This document shows, in pieces, positions 38,885 through 47,875 of a DNA stretch of 64,000 bases. Below the pieces are notes generated by a model. The model was not told the DNA's origin and ran no database searches. It worked only from the letters and a program-made list of their open reading frames with translations. Each line of letters begins with the position of its first letter. Within the stretch, counting starts at the first letter, position 1. The translations under genes were made by a program, and so were the position numbers. The stretch is from Calothrix membranacea FACHB-236 (GTDB lineage: Bacteria > Cyanobacteriota > Cyanobacteriia > Cyanobacteriales > Nostocaceae), in NCBI RefSeq assembly GCF_014696315.1, contig NZ_JACJPX010000011.1, forward strand, positions 62,001 to 126,000, in the 5' to 3' direction.

Positions 38885-38889
38885 ATTAA

Positions 38890-40275
38890 CTAATTTTTAC
38901 GAAATAAATATACATCCTCACGCTGATATTGCAATTTAAATTCTGGCTGAGTTTGCAACTTATTGTATAAAATCTGATAATCTTCTGCGCTTGCTGCCCA
39001 ACCAGGATGACGCAGATTCAGCAATATATAATGATAATTATTTAAATCGTTGAGATTATATTTAAAGCTAATTAATTCTCTATGGGTTAAATGTGGCGTA
39101 ATTACATCTGTCGTGAAAACGCTATCTGGAGTTTTAATTAAAGCGATCGCATCTTTCGTGGCTTGCCAATTATCTACATTTCTGAGATATCTGGAGGTAA
39201 ATAATCCCCATTTTCCTAATACTAAAAACCCCACTAAAGACCATAAAATAATTACTCGATTTTGCTTTATCCAGGTTTTACCACTTGCAAGGCTGGCGAT
39301 TATCGCTACCATCAAAAATGGCAAGGCTGGTAGGGAGTAATGTAAAACTAAATTTTTCTGTGAGGGATGATCGGCAAGTATATTCAATGCAATGCAAGGA
39401 ATTGCACCTATTAGAGGTAACATATATTGAGGGTTTAAACCCCATAATATAGGCGCTATTAAACTAACTAAATATTCTAAATTGATTGATGCAAAAATAT
39501 TTTTGAAAATAACTTCTGGGTGGGATAGTAAAATTTGTATCGTTTCCGAGAATGAGTTTCCTAAATAGCTATAGCGATAAAGATGGCGGTTGAGTAATGC
39601 TGCTTCGCCGCCAAAAAATGGGATAATCAATTCATTCGCAATCAAAAACCAAGCTGTACCGCTAAAAAGTGCGATCGCACCATATAATCGTCGCTGTTCA
39701 AAAAATAGTAACCACACCCCCATAGCCGCTACCGTCAAGGAAAGTACAGCTTTACAACTCAAAACCAAAATAATACTAATGCAAAACCAAATTATTCTTT
39801 GGGATCTAGCAGCAAAAATTGCTGTTAAAAGTGCAGGAACAGCAATTACATCTGGGTGAAAATCAGCCAAATTGCTGTTATATACTACTGGATATAGTAG
39901 GTAAACAGCCATCATAACAACTGCTTGAGTTTTTTCTAAACCTGCTTGTAGTGCTAGCGAGTATGTAGGTAAAGCACCTAACGCCAAGGCTAAAGATTGC
40001 ACTGCAAACAGCCAATAAATGCTAGGGTAAATTTTGTATAGTAAAGCTAAAAAATATAAAATCCAAGCAGCATGATCCGCTAAAGCATGAAAGCCAATTA
40101 TCGAAGAAATTGGTGTTTTACCCTGACTAATTAAGTAAATACCTTGGTCAAAAAATGCTAAATCCCCAGATGAGTTAAATAATTCATGTCTGAGGGTACT
40201 AGAGATAAATAAGATGATGGTGCTAATCACAATAATTGCACCAACAGTATTTAATTTGGGAAAATTCTTCTCCAC
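38890..40275 (-). CDS. DUF2079 membrane protein (GT-C-like)
   Basis: The 461-residue polytopic protein has the DUF2079 pattern: an acidic first loop SSGDLAFFDQGIYLISQGKTP, then LADHAAWILYFLALLYKIYP and PTYSLALQ, with about 10-11 membrane segments and a C-terminal soluble tail. The family is thought to belong to the GT-C glycosyltransferase fold, but activity has not been assigned. It is convergent with the GT39 operon, 5 nt apart, and has a second GT-like gene 23 nt upstream on its own strand. Confidence 0.85.
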   Translation of the reverse strand: MEKNFPKLNTVGAIIVISTIILFISSTLRHELFNSSGDLAFFDQGIYLISQGKTPISSIIGFHALADHAAWILYFLALLYKIYPSIYWLFAVQSLALALGALPTYSLALQAGLEKTQAVVMMAVYLLYPVVYNSNLADFHPDVIAVPALLTAIFAARSQRIIWFCISIILVLSCKAVLSLTVAAMGVWLLFFEQRRLYGAIALFSGTAWFLIANELIIPFFGGEAALLNRHLYRYSYLGNSFSETIQILLSHPEVIFKNIFASINLEYLVSLIAPILWGLNPQYMLPLIGAIPCIALNILADHPSQKNLVLHYSLPALPFLMVAIIASLASGKTWIKQNRVIILWSLVGFLVLGKWGLFTSRYLRNVDNWQATKDAIALIKTPDSVFTTDVITPHLTHRELISFKYNLNDLNNYHYILLNLRHPGWAASAEDYQILYNKLQTQPEFKLQYQREDVYLFRKN

Positions 40276-40298
40276 TAGAAGTTACTTATCAGGATTAT

Positions 40299-41468
40299 CT
40301 AGGAAATTTTAGTTTTCAATTTCGGATAAATCATATCACAATGGCGCACAATAAACCAAAGCGTAAAACCTAATGGGAAAGAAAATAATTGAATAAATAT
40401 TGGGGTTCCTAAATAACCAAAAAATGAAGCCATTTGGACTGATATCGCTACCCAACGATATTGAGGAAAGTAAAATGCAAATATAATTGATAAAATATCT
40501 GCAGGATAAAAATATCTTTCGTGCATTTTAGGCAGAATATAGGGCATAAACAAAACTGATATAGTTGCCAAATGTATCAGTCTGTCTTGAGTAATTTCTA
40601 GCTTATTTTTGAAAACAACAAGATAGGCTAATAGCAACATAGCTGCTACCGTTAAAGCCAAACCTATTGGCACTACAATATTATAAAAATCGTTGGGAAT
40701 CCATTGATATAAATTCGGTGAACCTTTCGCTAGTTCCTTGTATTTATTAGCTTGGTTAAAGTAGACTAACAGCAAATCTGGCATGGGTCTGCCTGCAAAC
40801 CAAGCTGGTAGCATTAAAACTATATATACTAAAGGTACTATAGGCAGAAAATACCAAGATATTCTTTTTTTCAGCACCATAATTAATAATAAAGGTGCTA
40901 AAAACATAGCTTGTAATTTAAAAGAAACAGCCACACCGAAACTGATTAAAGCTGGAATTTGCTTATAAATAGATAAAAAGTAAACGCAAGCAACTAATCC
41001 TGTTGTGTAGATAACGTCACATTGACCCCAAAGGGAACTATTGTAAATAACTGTAGGGCTTAGAATAACTGCTAAAAAAGCAAATATTGCCATTCTTCCG
41101 GCAGGATATTTTAATTTAACGATTTTGTAGGTGAAGAAGGCACAAACAAAATCCATAGACATGGCAAAAAGCTTAATTGCCAGTATTTTTGGCAATCCAG
41201 AAAGCAGCGTTGCCGCAATCAAAATCCAGTAAAGATAGGGGGGAGTATAATCAGCAAAACCATGTTTTAAGGCGCTAAATCCGCCATTAGAGGCGAGAAA
41301 ATCATACCAAGGATCTAAAAAATATTTATAATCAACCGATTTATTGGGAATACAAAGCCACCGGATGAACACGGCGAAAATAATACCAAGACCCAAATAT
41401 ACGCTAACGGGGTAATTGAGCGGAGATTTGATAAATTTAAAAAATGTCTGCTCTGAAGTTTTCGCCAT
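40299..41468 (-). CDS. Gpi18-like mannosyltransferase family membrane protein
   Basis: The 389-residue polytopic protein carries motifs of the COG5542 group: a DYKYFLDPWYDFL loop (47-58), DYTPPYLYW (73-81) and SSLWGQCDVIYT (about 143-154), plus PKMHERYFYPAD near the C-terminus. These acidic-loop signatures are shared by GT-C enzymes using dolichyl or polyprenyl phosphosugars. Donor and acceptor are unknown; mannose is a guess from the family name. It lies 23 nt upstream of the DUF2079 gene, so they are probably co-transcribed. Confidence 0.82.
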   Translation of the reverse strand: MAKTSEQTFFKFIKSPLNYPVSVYLGLGIIFAVFIRWLCIPNKSVDYKYFLDPWYDFLASNGGFSALKHGFADYTPPYLYWILIAATLLSGLPKILAIKLFAMSMDFVCAFFTYKIVKLKYPAGRMAIFAFLAVILSPTVIYNSSLWGQCDVIYTTGLVACVYFLSIYKQIPALISFGVAVSFKLQAMFLAPLLLIMVLKKRISWYFLPIVPLVYIVLMLPAWFAGRPMPDLLLVYFNQANKYKELAKGSPNLYQWIPNDFYNIVVPIGLALTVAAMLLLAYLVVFKNKLEITQDRLIHLATISVLFMPYILPKMHERYFYPADILSIIFAFYFPQYRWVAISVQMASFFGYLGTPIFIQLFSFPLGFTLWFIVRHCDMIYPKLKTKIS

Positions 41469-41660
41469 AAATAATTATCTATTCTTCAGAAATTATAAAA
41501 TCTTTCTATTCTTTTTCTGCAAAAATTGGGATACCGCATCTCGTTATGAAAGTTAGTAGGGAAAACTAAGTTTTGGACAAAGGGCGAGGCTGTCAATCTT
41601 CCTGTTTTCGTTAATTCAATAGGACACAGCATTGCTGTGCCCTAAAAGCCTGATCAATAT

Positions 41661-42947
41661 TTACCCTACCCAAATTTGCTTGGCAAAGCCTACAGCTAGC
41701 CTGGCAAGTAAGATAGCAAACAAGCCCAAGGTTAAATAACCCCAGCGATGATGCCGAGATAGCAAAACACCTACGCCTACGCTTAAAGGCACAATACCAT
41801 AAGCAAGACGGCTCAATGAGAGCGTACCCCCAGACGCTAACAGTAAACCAATACCGCAAAAGCCATAGATTGTGGTTACTGGGGTGAGTTGCTTACGTAA
41901 TCGCCACAAAATGAAGCCGCCACCCAATACTGTAAACAGGTTCAGGAAATTATTAATGAATTGTTCGTTGACCAGAAAGAAAAATATTCCAGCTAAAGCA
42001 TACAATCCATAAAATACCTTGGTCTCAATTAAGTATTTGCGGAAGCGCCATAAAGGATAAGCGCTGACAAGTATGATGCTAAACAAAAGAGGGTGCCAAG
42101 GATTTTTCACCCAAGCATCCTGCCAATTGGATGTTCCGATCGCAATTTCCATCACCATGTTCCACCAACCTCGCCAATCAAACCCAAGGGAAGGCCGCCA
42201 GCCGCGTTGCGCTTGAATGAAGGCTAAAGGGTGACCAAATTTAATGAAGCAAAAAAGGCTGAATAACAGGATACCAATAACTGTGGCAAAAGAAGCGATA
42301 TAAGCGATCGCAGGTCTACGTTGTTTCCAAGATGCGATCGCTAATGCTGGAATCAGCGCCATCCCCGTTGGGCGTGTGGCTGTGGCTAGTGCGCCCCACA
42401 AAGCTGTCCAGCGATATTGCTGTTGATCAAAAGCCCGCAAAGCCGCAGTACTCAAAAATAAATACAGCCCCTCTGTATAAACCACTCCAGTAAACATAGC
42501 TTGAGGACACCAAGCCACCACAGCAGTCACCCACTGCGCGGCGATGATTCCACAATGCTGCTTCACCCAAAAGTAAATACAGTACAGGGCGGCACAAAAT
42601 GCGATGTTGTTGATCAGTGTTCCTGCCAATTCAAACGATAAGCCCAGCTTCATTAACAGCCAGATACCTAGGGGAAATAAGGGAAAGAAAGCCAAATTAT
42701 GTTGGTTGCCATCATCCACAAACTCATAGCCAGACGTGACTATTGAGCGATAATGTACGCTATCCCACGCATTAACAACTTCCCAGCCAAAGTTAGGAGT
42801 TGTTCCGTCCGTTGGATCTGATAAATGTGGGGCTAGCAGCAGCATGGCTATAAAGATGAAAATTCGGCTGAAAACCCAGACTGCTGCCGGAAAAATGAGT
42901 TCATTTTTCCATAAAGATTTTGCTATAAATATTTGAACTTTAGCCAT
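41661..42947 (-). CDS. PIG-V-like mannosyltransferase family membrane protein
   Basis: The 428-residue membrane protein has about 11 predicted segments. The first large loop contains NAWDSVHYRSIVTSGY (59-74), the WDxxHY motif of PIG-V-type GT-C enzymes, and HNLAFFPLFPLGIWLL follows. A further conserved region, YTEGLYLFLSTAALRAF, lies mid-protein. It would act on a membrane-linked sugar acceptor. It is the first of three minus-strand GT-like genes in a row, with a gap of 192 nt to the next. Confidence 0.85.
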   Translation of the reverse strand: MAKVQIFIAKSLWKNELIFPAAVWVFSRIFIFIAMLLLAPHLSDPTDGTTPNFGWEVVNAWDSVHYRSIVTSGYEFVDDGNQHNLAFFPLFPLGIWLLMKLGLSFELAGTLINNIAFCAALYCIYFWVKQHCGIIAAQWVTAVVAWCPQAMFTGVVYTEGLYLFLSTAALRAFDQQQYRWTALWGALATATRPTGMALIPALAIASWKQRRPAIAYIASFATVIGILLFSLFCFIKFGHPLAFIQAQRGWRPSLGFDWRGWWNMVMEIAIGTSNWQDAWVKNPWHPLLFSIILVSAYPLWRFRKYLIETKVFYGLYALAGIFFFLVNEQFINNFLNLFTVLGGGFILWRLRKQLTPVTTIYGFCGIGLLLASGGTLSLSRLAYGIVPLSVGVGVLLSRHHRWGYLTLGLFAILLARLAVGFAKQIWVG

Positions 42948-43723
42948 AGACTTGAGTTTTTCAACCGACTCCTTGATGCATTCTCTGAGTTATGGCTATC
43001 ATTCTAAAATTTTTAAGTATCATTAAACACCTCACACTCATCCACTCACTCAATTAATCAACTGTAAAAGAAAAAGGCTTGTAATCTTATTAGCCTTTCT
43101 TATTCATTACTAGCTGTCGGTTACTAATTGCACAAATTCTAGGCAATTATGATTAAATTTATAGTATTTATATACACTGTTTTGAGCCATGCTCAGGAAG
43201 AATGAACTAGATAGCCCTGTACAGAAGTCAAGAGACACAGAGACGCAATGAATTACGTCTGTACTCAAGAGTCAAAATTCAAAATTTCCGGGTAAAGTAT
43301 ATGTCTGAATTTTGAATTAAAAAGTGGCAGCGAATCAATCAGGGAATTTATTCAAAGAATATTTCTTGATCCTCTCTGCTCCCTGCTAAGGGACTTCCAG
43401 AAATTAAATTATCTATTTTTTAGGGCGAAGCCCATCATTGTATTCCTCCTCTAAGATGAAAGTGCTGAGTCTAAATTCCATTACAGCTTTCATGCAAGGC
43501 TTTTGAAATTTTTTTCATTGGGACTGCTTACGGGAGCGATCGCTTATTTGTTGAATGAGAAGCTTGTATCCTCCAGCTTCAGATATCAATAGGGCTGATA
43601 GCAGTATGACTTCTTAATCAAGAGTAATTTCTCTATCTTGAGTTGCATTGATTCTGCCCATGACTGTGATTAAGAGTCCTCAGCAATTTATAGTGAGAAT
43701 TGTTTGTAAATCCTTAAACAATT
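42948..43723. other. Divergent intergenic region, about 780 nt
   Basis: No gene is seen. Features inside are an AAAGGCT/AGCCTTT hairpin at 43073-43098 (T-rich on the minus strand), a degenerate AGACGCAAT/ATTACGTCT palindrome at 43241-43260 followed by TACTCAAGAGTCAA, and a perfect 11-bp inverted repeat AATTCAAAATT/AATTTTGAATT (43276-43286 and 43308-43318). The promoters of the PIG-V-like gene and dxr must lie here. Confidence 0.5.
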
Positions 43724-44920
43724 GTGAAAGCTATTACTCTTGTTGGTTCCACTGGCTCTATTGGTACTCAGACTTTAGATATTGTCTCTCAGTACCCAGA
43801 TCAGTTTCGGATTGTAGGATTGGCAGCGGGGAGCAATGTAGAAATGTTAGCTGCTCAGATTCGGCAGTTTCGGCCGCAGATAGCAGCTATTTGTGTAGAA
43901 GAAAAATTGCCAGCGCTGCAAGCAGCAATCAAAGACCTTGATCCGCAACCAATTCTTCTAGGTGGTGAAGCTGGGGTTATAGAAGTTGCTCGTTATGGTG
44001 ATGCCGAAACTGTTGTGACTGGTATTGTTGGTTGTGCAGGTTTGCTACCGACAATTGCGGCCATTGAAGCAGGTAAAGATATTGCCTTAGCAAATAAAGA
44101 AACTCTCATTGCTGGTGGGCCTGTAGTTCTGCCTTTAGTAGAAAAACATGGCGTAAAATTGCTACCTGCCGATTCCGAACATTCCGCAATTTTTCAATGT
44201 CTCCAAGGTGTACCTAAAGGCGGTTTAAGAAAAATTTTACTCACTGCTTCTGGTGGTGCTTTCCGGGATTGGGAAGTAGAGAAGTTAGCAGAAGTCACCG
44301 TTGCCGATGCCCTCAAACATCCTAACTGGTCGATGGGGCGGAAAATCACAGTCGATTCTGCGACTTTGATGAATAAGGGTTTGGAAGTAATTGAAGCTCA
44401 TTTTCTCTTTGGCATGGATTATGACCAAATTGAAATTGTGATTCATCCCCAAAGTATTATTCACTCCCTGATTGAACTGCAAGATACTTCCGTCTTAGCT
44501 CAACTTGGCTGGCCAGATATGCGCTTACCCCTACTGTATGCTTTATCTTGGCCCGATCGCATTTACACAGATTGGGAAAGATTGGATTTGGTAAAAGCTG
44601 GGAACTTAACCTTCCGCGAACCAGACCATCAAAAATATCCTTGTATGCGGCTAGCTTATGCTGCAGGTCGCGCTGGCGGTTCCATGCCGGCTGTGTTAAA
44701 CGCTGCCAACGAGCAAGCTGTGGCTTTATTTTTAGAAGAAAAAATTCGCTTTTTAGATATTCCCCGTTGTATTGAATCGGTGTGCGATCGCCATCAAAAT
44801 GATAACTGTAAAAATCCCTCTTTAGATGACATTTTGGCAGCAGATAAATGGGCAAGACAAGAAGTTTTAACAGCAACTGAAAATTTAACAACCCAATCGC
44901 GAGTAATTTCTCTGCGATAA
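43724..44920 (+). CDS. dxr: 1-deoxy-D-xylulose 5-phosphate reductoisomerase
   Basis: The 398-residue enzyme starts at GTG ([21 protein letters not shown]), where GSTGSIG is the NADPH-binding loop. [29 protein letters not shown] (metal-binding Asp and Glu), [11 protein letters not shown] and [23 protein letters not shown] follow in the usual order. It converts DXP to MEP, the first committed step of isoprenoid synthesis in cyanobacteria. The length is normal. A strong terminator lies directly after it. Confidence 0.97.
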   Translation: MKAITLVGSTGSIGTQTLDIVSQYPDQFRIVGLAAGSNVEMLAAQIRQFRPQIAAICVEEKLPALQAAIKDLDPQPILLGGEAGVIEVARYGDAETVVTGIVGCAGLLPTIAAIEAGKDIALANKETLIAGGPVVLPLVEKHGVKLLPADSEHSAIFQCLQGVPKGGLRKILLTASGGAFRDWEVEKLAEVTVADALKHPNWSMGRKITVDSATLMNKGLEVIEAHFLFGMDYDQIEIVIHPQSIIHSLIELQDTSVLAQLGWPDMRLPLLYALSWPDRIYTDWERLDLVKAGNLTFREPDHQKYPCMRLAYAAGRAGGSMPAVLNAANEQAVALFLEEKIRFLDIPRCIESVCDRHQNDNCKNPSLDDILAADKWARQEVLTATENLTTQSRVISLR

Positions 44921-44926
44921 ATTATC

Positions 44927-44965
44927 AAACCCAACAAAGCAATCTTGGTTTTGTTGGGTTTTTTT
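44927..44965 (+). terminator. Terminator of dxr
   Basis: AAACCCAACAAA pairs with TTTGTTGGGTTT in a 12-bp perfect stem, loop 11 nt, followed by a T-run. It starts 6 nt after the dxr stop codon. Confidence 0.88.
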
Positions 44966-45034
44966 AAAGTTTGGGGAGATGAGGGGGATGAGGAAGTAGG
45001 TAAGAGCAAGAGGATAAAGGGAAAAGCAACAAAA

Positions 45035-45087
45035 TTCCCATTACCAATTACCAATTACCAATTACCCATTACCCATTACCCATTACC
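45035..45087. repeat. STRR: ATTACCA/ATTACCC heptamers
   Basis: About seven tandem heptamers, first ATTACCA and then ATTACCC, lie between the ends of dxr and the antiporter gene. This is the cleanest STRR array in the window. Confidence 0.85.
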
Positions 45088-45096
45088 AAAAACTTT

Positions 45097-46656
45097 TCAC
45101 TCTCCTTTTTGTAAAACTTCCTGAAGCATAGGCGAGAGTTCTTTATTTAAACGACCAGACCGCACAAATTCTGCGTAAGTGTCTGCCTCAATAGATAAAA
45201 GTTCTCCACGCAGCTGTTCAAATGTAAAGCTTTTGAGATTGGGATATTCATTTTGTAATTTGTCAATGTCTGCTTGTAAATCTTCAAGTTCACCTTTAAT
45301 TAATGCCTCTTGATAACGGTAAAATTCTTCATCTACACCTGGACGCTGATCGGTTTGGAGGTGTTGCAGAACTCGTTCTAAAGCTACATGACGAGCCACT
45401 AATTCTAAATAGCGATCGCGTAAGGGAGCATCGCCTAAAAGATTAAGCTTTTGCAATAAAGGTTTAATAGTTAATCCTTGGACTAACAACGTAAAAAGAA
45501 CTACTCCAAATACGGTAGCGATAATTTTTTCTCGCTCTGGCAATATTGTTGGTACGCTCAATGCTAAAGCTATAGAAACAGAACCGCGTAATCCTCCCCA
45601 CCACAAGATAGTTTGGTCAGGTAAAGAAATTTCTGAGTTAGTCAACCTCGTACTTAAGTTGCTGAGAAGATAAATCGCAATTAAGCGCATCAAAATCATT
45701 GCTGCAATTGTGATAGCAATGATGTGGAGGTTGGCGGCCAAACTTGTAAAGTGAATTTGGTCGCCAATCAACAAAAAGACTATTGAGTTAACAAAAAAAG
45801 CTAAGAATTCCCAAAATTCAGAAACAATAATTCTGGTACGGGGATTCATGCCAATGCGAGAGCCAAAATTTCCCAAAATTAAGCTTGTAGTTACTACCCC
45901 AATTACCCCAGAACCCCCTAAGTCTTCAATAATTAGGTAAGTTCCATAAGCCGAAACTAGAGTTAAAGATTGTTCTACTAAAGGTAAATCGAAGCGTTGA
46001 GTCAGGTAGGAAATACCAAACCCAATGAGACTTCCTACTGCCACACCAATACCAATAACTTTCAAAAGCTGTAACAAAATTGCTTGGATTTCTAATTCTG
46101 CATTTCCTAAAGGTAATGCCACTAAAAAACCAAAAGCAACTACCGCCATACCATCATTGAATAAGCTTTCGCCTTCCATGAGAGTGACAAGTCGGCTGCT
46201 TACTCCCAATTCTCGAAACACAGCAGTAACAGAAACCGGATCGGTAGCCGACAAACTCGCCCCAATCAACAGCGCTGTAGTTAAAGATAGCCCAGCGAAT
46301 TGATTGAGACCTATTGCCACCCCCACAATAGAAATTACTACTCCCAAAACTGCATATAAGCAAATTGGCAGCAAATCACGCTTCAAATCAGACCATTTCA
46401 AATTCCAGGCAGCTTCAAATAGTAGGGGTGGTAAAAAAATTAACAATATCAATTGCGGCGAAAGGTTGACTAAGCGAATATCCACAAATGCCAAACCCAA
46501 TCCGACAATTACCAGTAGCAAGGTATAAGGTATCTGGCGAAACCAGCTAAATATTTGTGGTAGGGTCGCTACTCCTAAAGAGACTGACAGGACTAAAAGA
46601 AATTGCTTTAAATTAGCTGCAATAACTTTTTCAGCAATTGCTGGTTCAAGCGTCAT
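45097..46656 (-). CDS. NhaP-type Na+/H+ antiporter (CPA1 family)
   Basis: The 519-residue protein has about 12 membrane segments in its first 410 residues. The ion-binding signatures are SLSATDPVSVTAVFRELGV and GESLFNDGMAVVAF, where NDG holds the transport Asp. A C-terminal cytoplasmic tail of about 110 residues (LVARHVALERVLQHLQ onwards) is charged and helical. It exchanges Na+ or another cation for H+ and so helps pH and salt tolerance. The tail may be regulatory. It is transcribed divergently from the DUF389 gene. Confidence 0.93.
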   Translation of the reverse strand: MTLEPAIAEKVIAANLKQFLLVLSVSLGVATLPQIFSWFRQIPYTLLLVIVGLGLAFVDIRLVNLSPQLILLIFLPPLLFEAAWNLKWSDLKRDLLPICLYAVLGVVISIVGVAIGLNQFAGLSLTTALLIGASLSATDPVSVTAVFRELGVSSRLVTLMEGESLFNDGMAVVAFGFLVALPLGNAELEIQAILLQLLKVIGIGVAVGSLIGFGISYLTQRFDLPLVEQSLTLVSAYGTYLIIEDLGGSGVIGVVTTSLILGNFGSRIGMNPRTRIIVSEFWEFLAFFVNSIVFLLIGDQIHFTSLAANLHIIAITIAAMILMRLIAIYLLSNLSTRLTNSEISLPDQTILWWGGLRGSVSIALALSVPTILPEREKIIATVFGVVLFTLLVQGLTIKPLLQKLNLLGDAPLRDRYLELVARHVALERVLQHLQTDQRPGVDEEFYRYQEALIKGELEDLQADIDKLQNEYPNLKSFTFEQLRGELLSIEADTYAEFVRSGRLNKELSPMLQEVLQKGE

Positions 46657-46777
46657 AGAGAAAATCCTGGTAAGGTGTTGTACTTACTCTGCATCTGACT
46701 ATTTCCAGATGACATCAGTCAAATATAGGATTTTAATGAACCAATGACTAAAAATTCACCTTTCAAGGAGGATGGTC

Positions 46778-47782
46778 TTGGGTAATAACATTCGAGACCG
46801 CTTTAAAAATTTTCGTCGCCAAGGATCTCAACCTGAGCAACTCCAAAAAATCCAAACGGATTTGCTGGCGGAATCAACCTTAGACGCATCCTACCTAACT
46901 TTGATTGTGGGTTCCTGTGCGATCGCTACTTTTGGTTTATTGTCTAATAGTAGTGCTGTCATTATCGGTGCGATGATTATCGCGCCCCTGATGTTACCGA
47001 TTAGGGGATTAGCTTTCGGTGCTTTAGAAGGTAATGTGATTCTCTTCCGCAAAGGGATCATAGCTGTGGTGCTGGGTACGTTTATTGCGGTGGTCATGGC
47101 TTGCAGCCTGGGAATGCTTGTGCCTATACCCAGCTATGGTAGTGAAGTGCTAGCCCGTTCTGAACCCACGCTATTAGATTTAGGCATTGCTGTAGCAGCA
47201 GGTGGTATTAGTGGCTACGCCAAAGTTGAGCCAAAAATTTCTGGTAGTGTGGCGGGAACTGCGATCGCAGTTGCACTTATGCCTCCTATCTGCGTAATTG
47301 GTTTAGGCTTGGCACAAGGAAACTGGTCACTGAGTATAGGTGCAACCCTGCTTTATCTCACCAACTTGCTGGGGATTACTTTATCCTGTATGCTGACATT
47401 CTTGGTAGCGGGATACACATCTTTCTCACGTGCCCGTCGTCCTATCATTTGGACATTAGCTTTAACCGCAGTTTTGCTCATTCCTTTAGGTGTTAGCTTT
47501 GCTCGACTGGTAAGACAAGGGCAATTGGAAATGAGCTTACGCAGAGCATTATTGAGCCGAACCGTCACCTTTCAACGCTTACGCTTAATTAACAGTAATA
47601 CAAACTGGCTAGCAAATCCGCCAGAAGTTCGTTTAATTGTGCGATCGCAGGAACCAGTCACACCTCGACAAGTACAATTATTAGAAAAATTTATCGAGCG
47701 CGAAATGGGTCAATCCTTCACCCTAATTTTTGAAGTTGGTCAGGTAGAAGAAGTTCGCGCACAAGAAAGTCAAGCGAAATAA
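46778..47782 (+). CDS. DUF389 membrane protein
   Basis: The product is about 334 residues. An ATG exists two codons upstream, but the perfect AAGGAGG ribosome site ends right at that ATG, whereas the TTG two codons later (LGNNIRDRFKNF) has the ideal 6-nt spacer; the TTG is therefore chosen. The DUF389 hallmark follows: LIVGSCAIATFGLLSNSSAVIIGAMIIAPLMLPIRGLAFGALEGN, then four or five more membrane segments with VGTAIAVALMPPICVIGLGLA-like sequence. The C-terminal 100 residues are soluble (EVRLIVRSQEPVTPRQVQLLEKFIERE). The function of the family is unknown. Confidence 0.86.
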   Translation: MGNNIRDRFKNFRRQGSQPEQLQKIQTDLLAESTLDASYLTLIVGSCAIATFGLLSNSSAVIIGAMIIAPLMLPIRGLAFGALEGNVILFRKGIIAVVLGTFIAVVMACSLGMLVPIPSYGSEVLARSEPTLLDLGIAVAAGGISGYAKVEPKISGSVAGTAIAVALMPPICVIGLGLAQGNWSLSIGATLLYLTNLLGITLSCMLTFLVAGYTSFSRARRPIIWTLALTAVLLIPLGVSFARLVRQGQLEMSLRRALLSRTVTFQRLRLINSNTNWLANPPEVRLIVRSQEPVTPRQVQLLEKFIEREMGQSFTLIFEVGQVEEVRAQESQAK

Positions 47783-47802
47783 TAGTATTTTCAGAATTGT
47801 AG

Positions 47803-47822
47803 AGACGCGATTCATCGCGTCT
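47803..47822. repeat. Palindromic interspersed repeat
   Basis: AGACGCGAT-TC-ATCGCGTCT is a perfect 9-bp hairpin 20 nt after the DUF389 stop. The same 20-mer occurs at 59487-59506, and a degenerate copy near 43241. Confidence 0.8.
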
Positions 47823-47849
47823 TTACTCAAGAGTCAAGGATTATTTTTA

Positions 47850-47875
47850 CCCAATCCCCAGTCCCCAATCCCCAC
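47850..47875. repeat. STRR: CCCCAGT/CCCCAAT
   Basis: Short tandem CCCCA(A/G)T heptamers lie directly at the 3' end of the MFS-HEAT gene, abutting its stop codon. Confidence 0.75.

Noticed and set aside
43025-43060. Yfr1 small RNA itself
   Set aside because: The core motif has one mismatch, the preceding stem-loop is missing and the spacing to the following hairpin is too long. It is kept only as a weak sRNA candidate.
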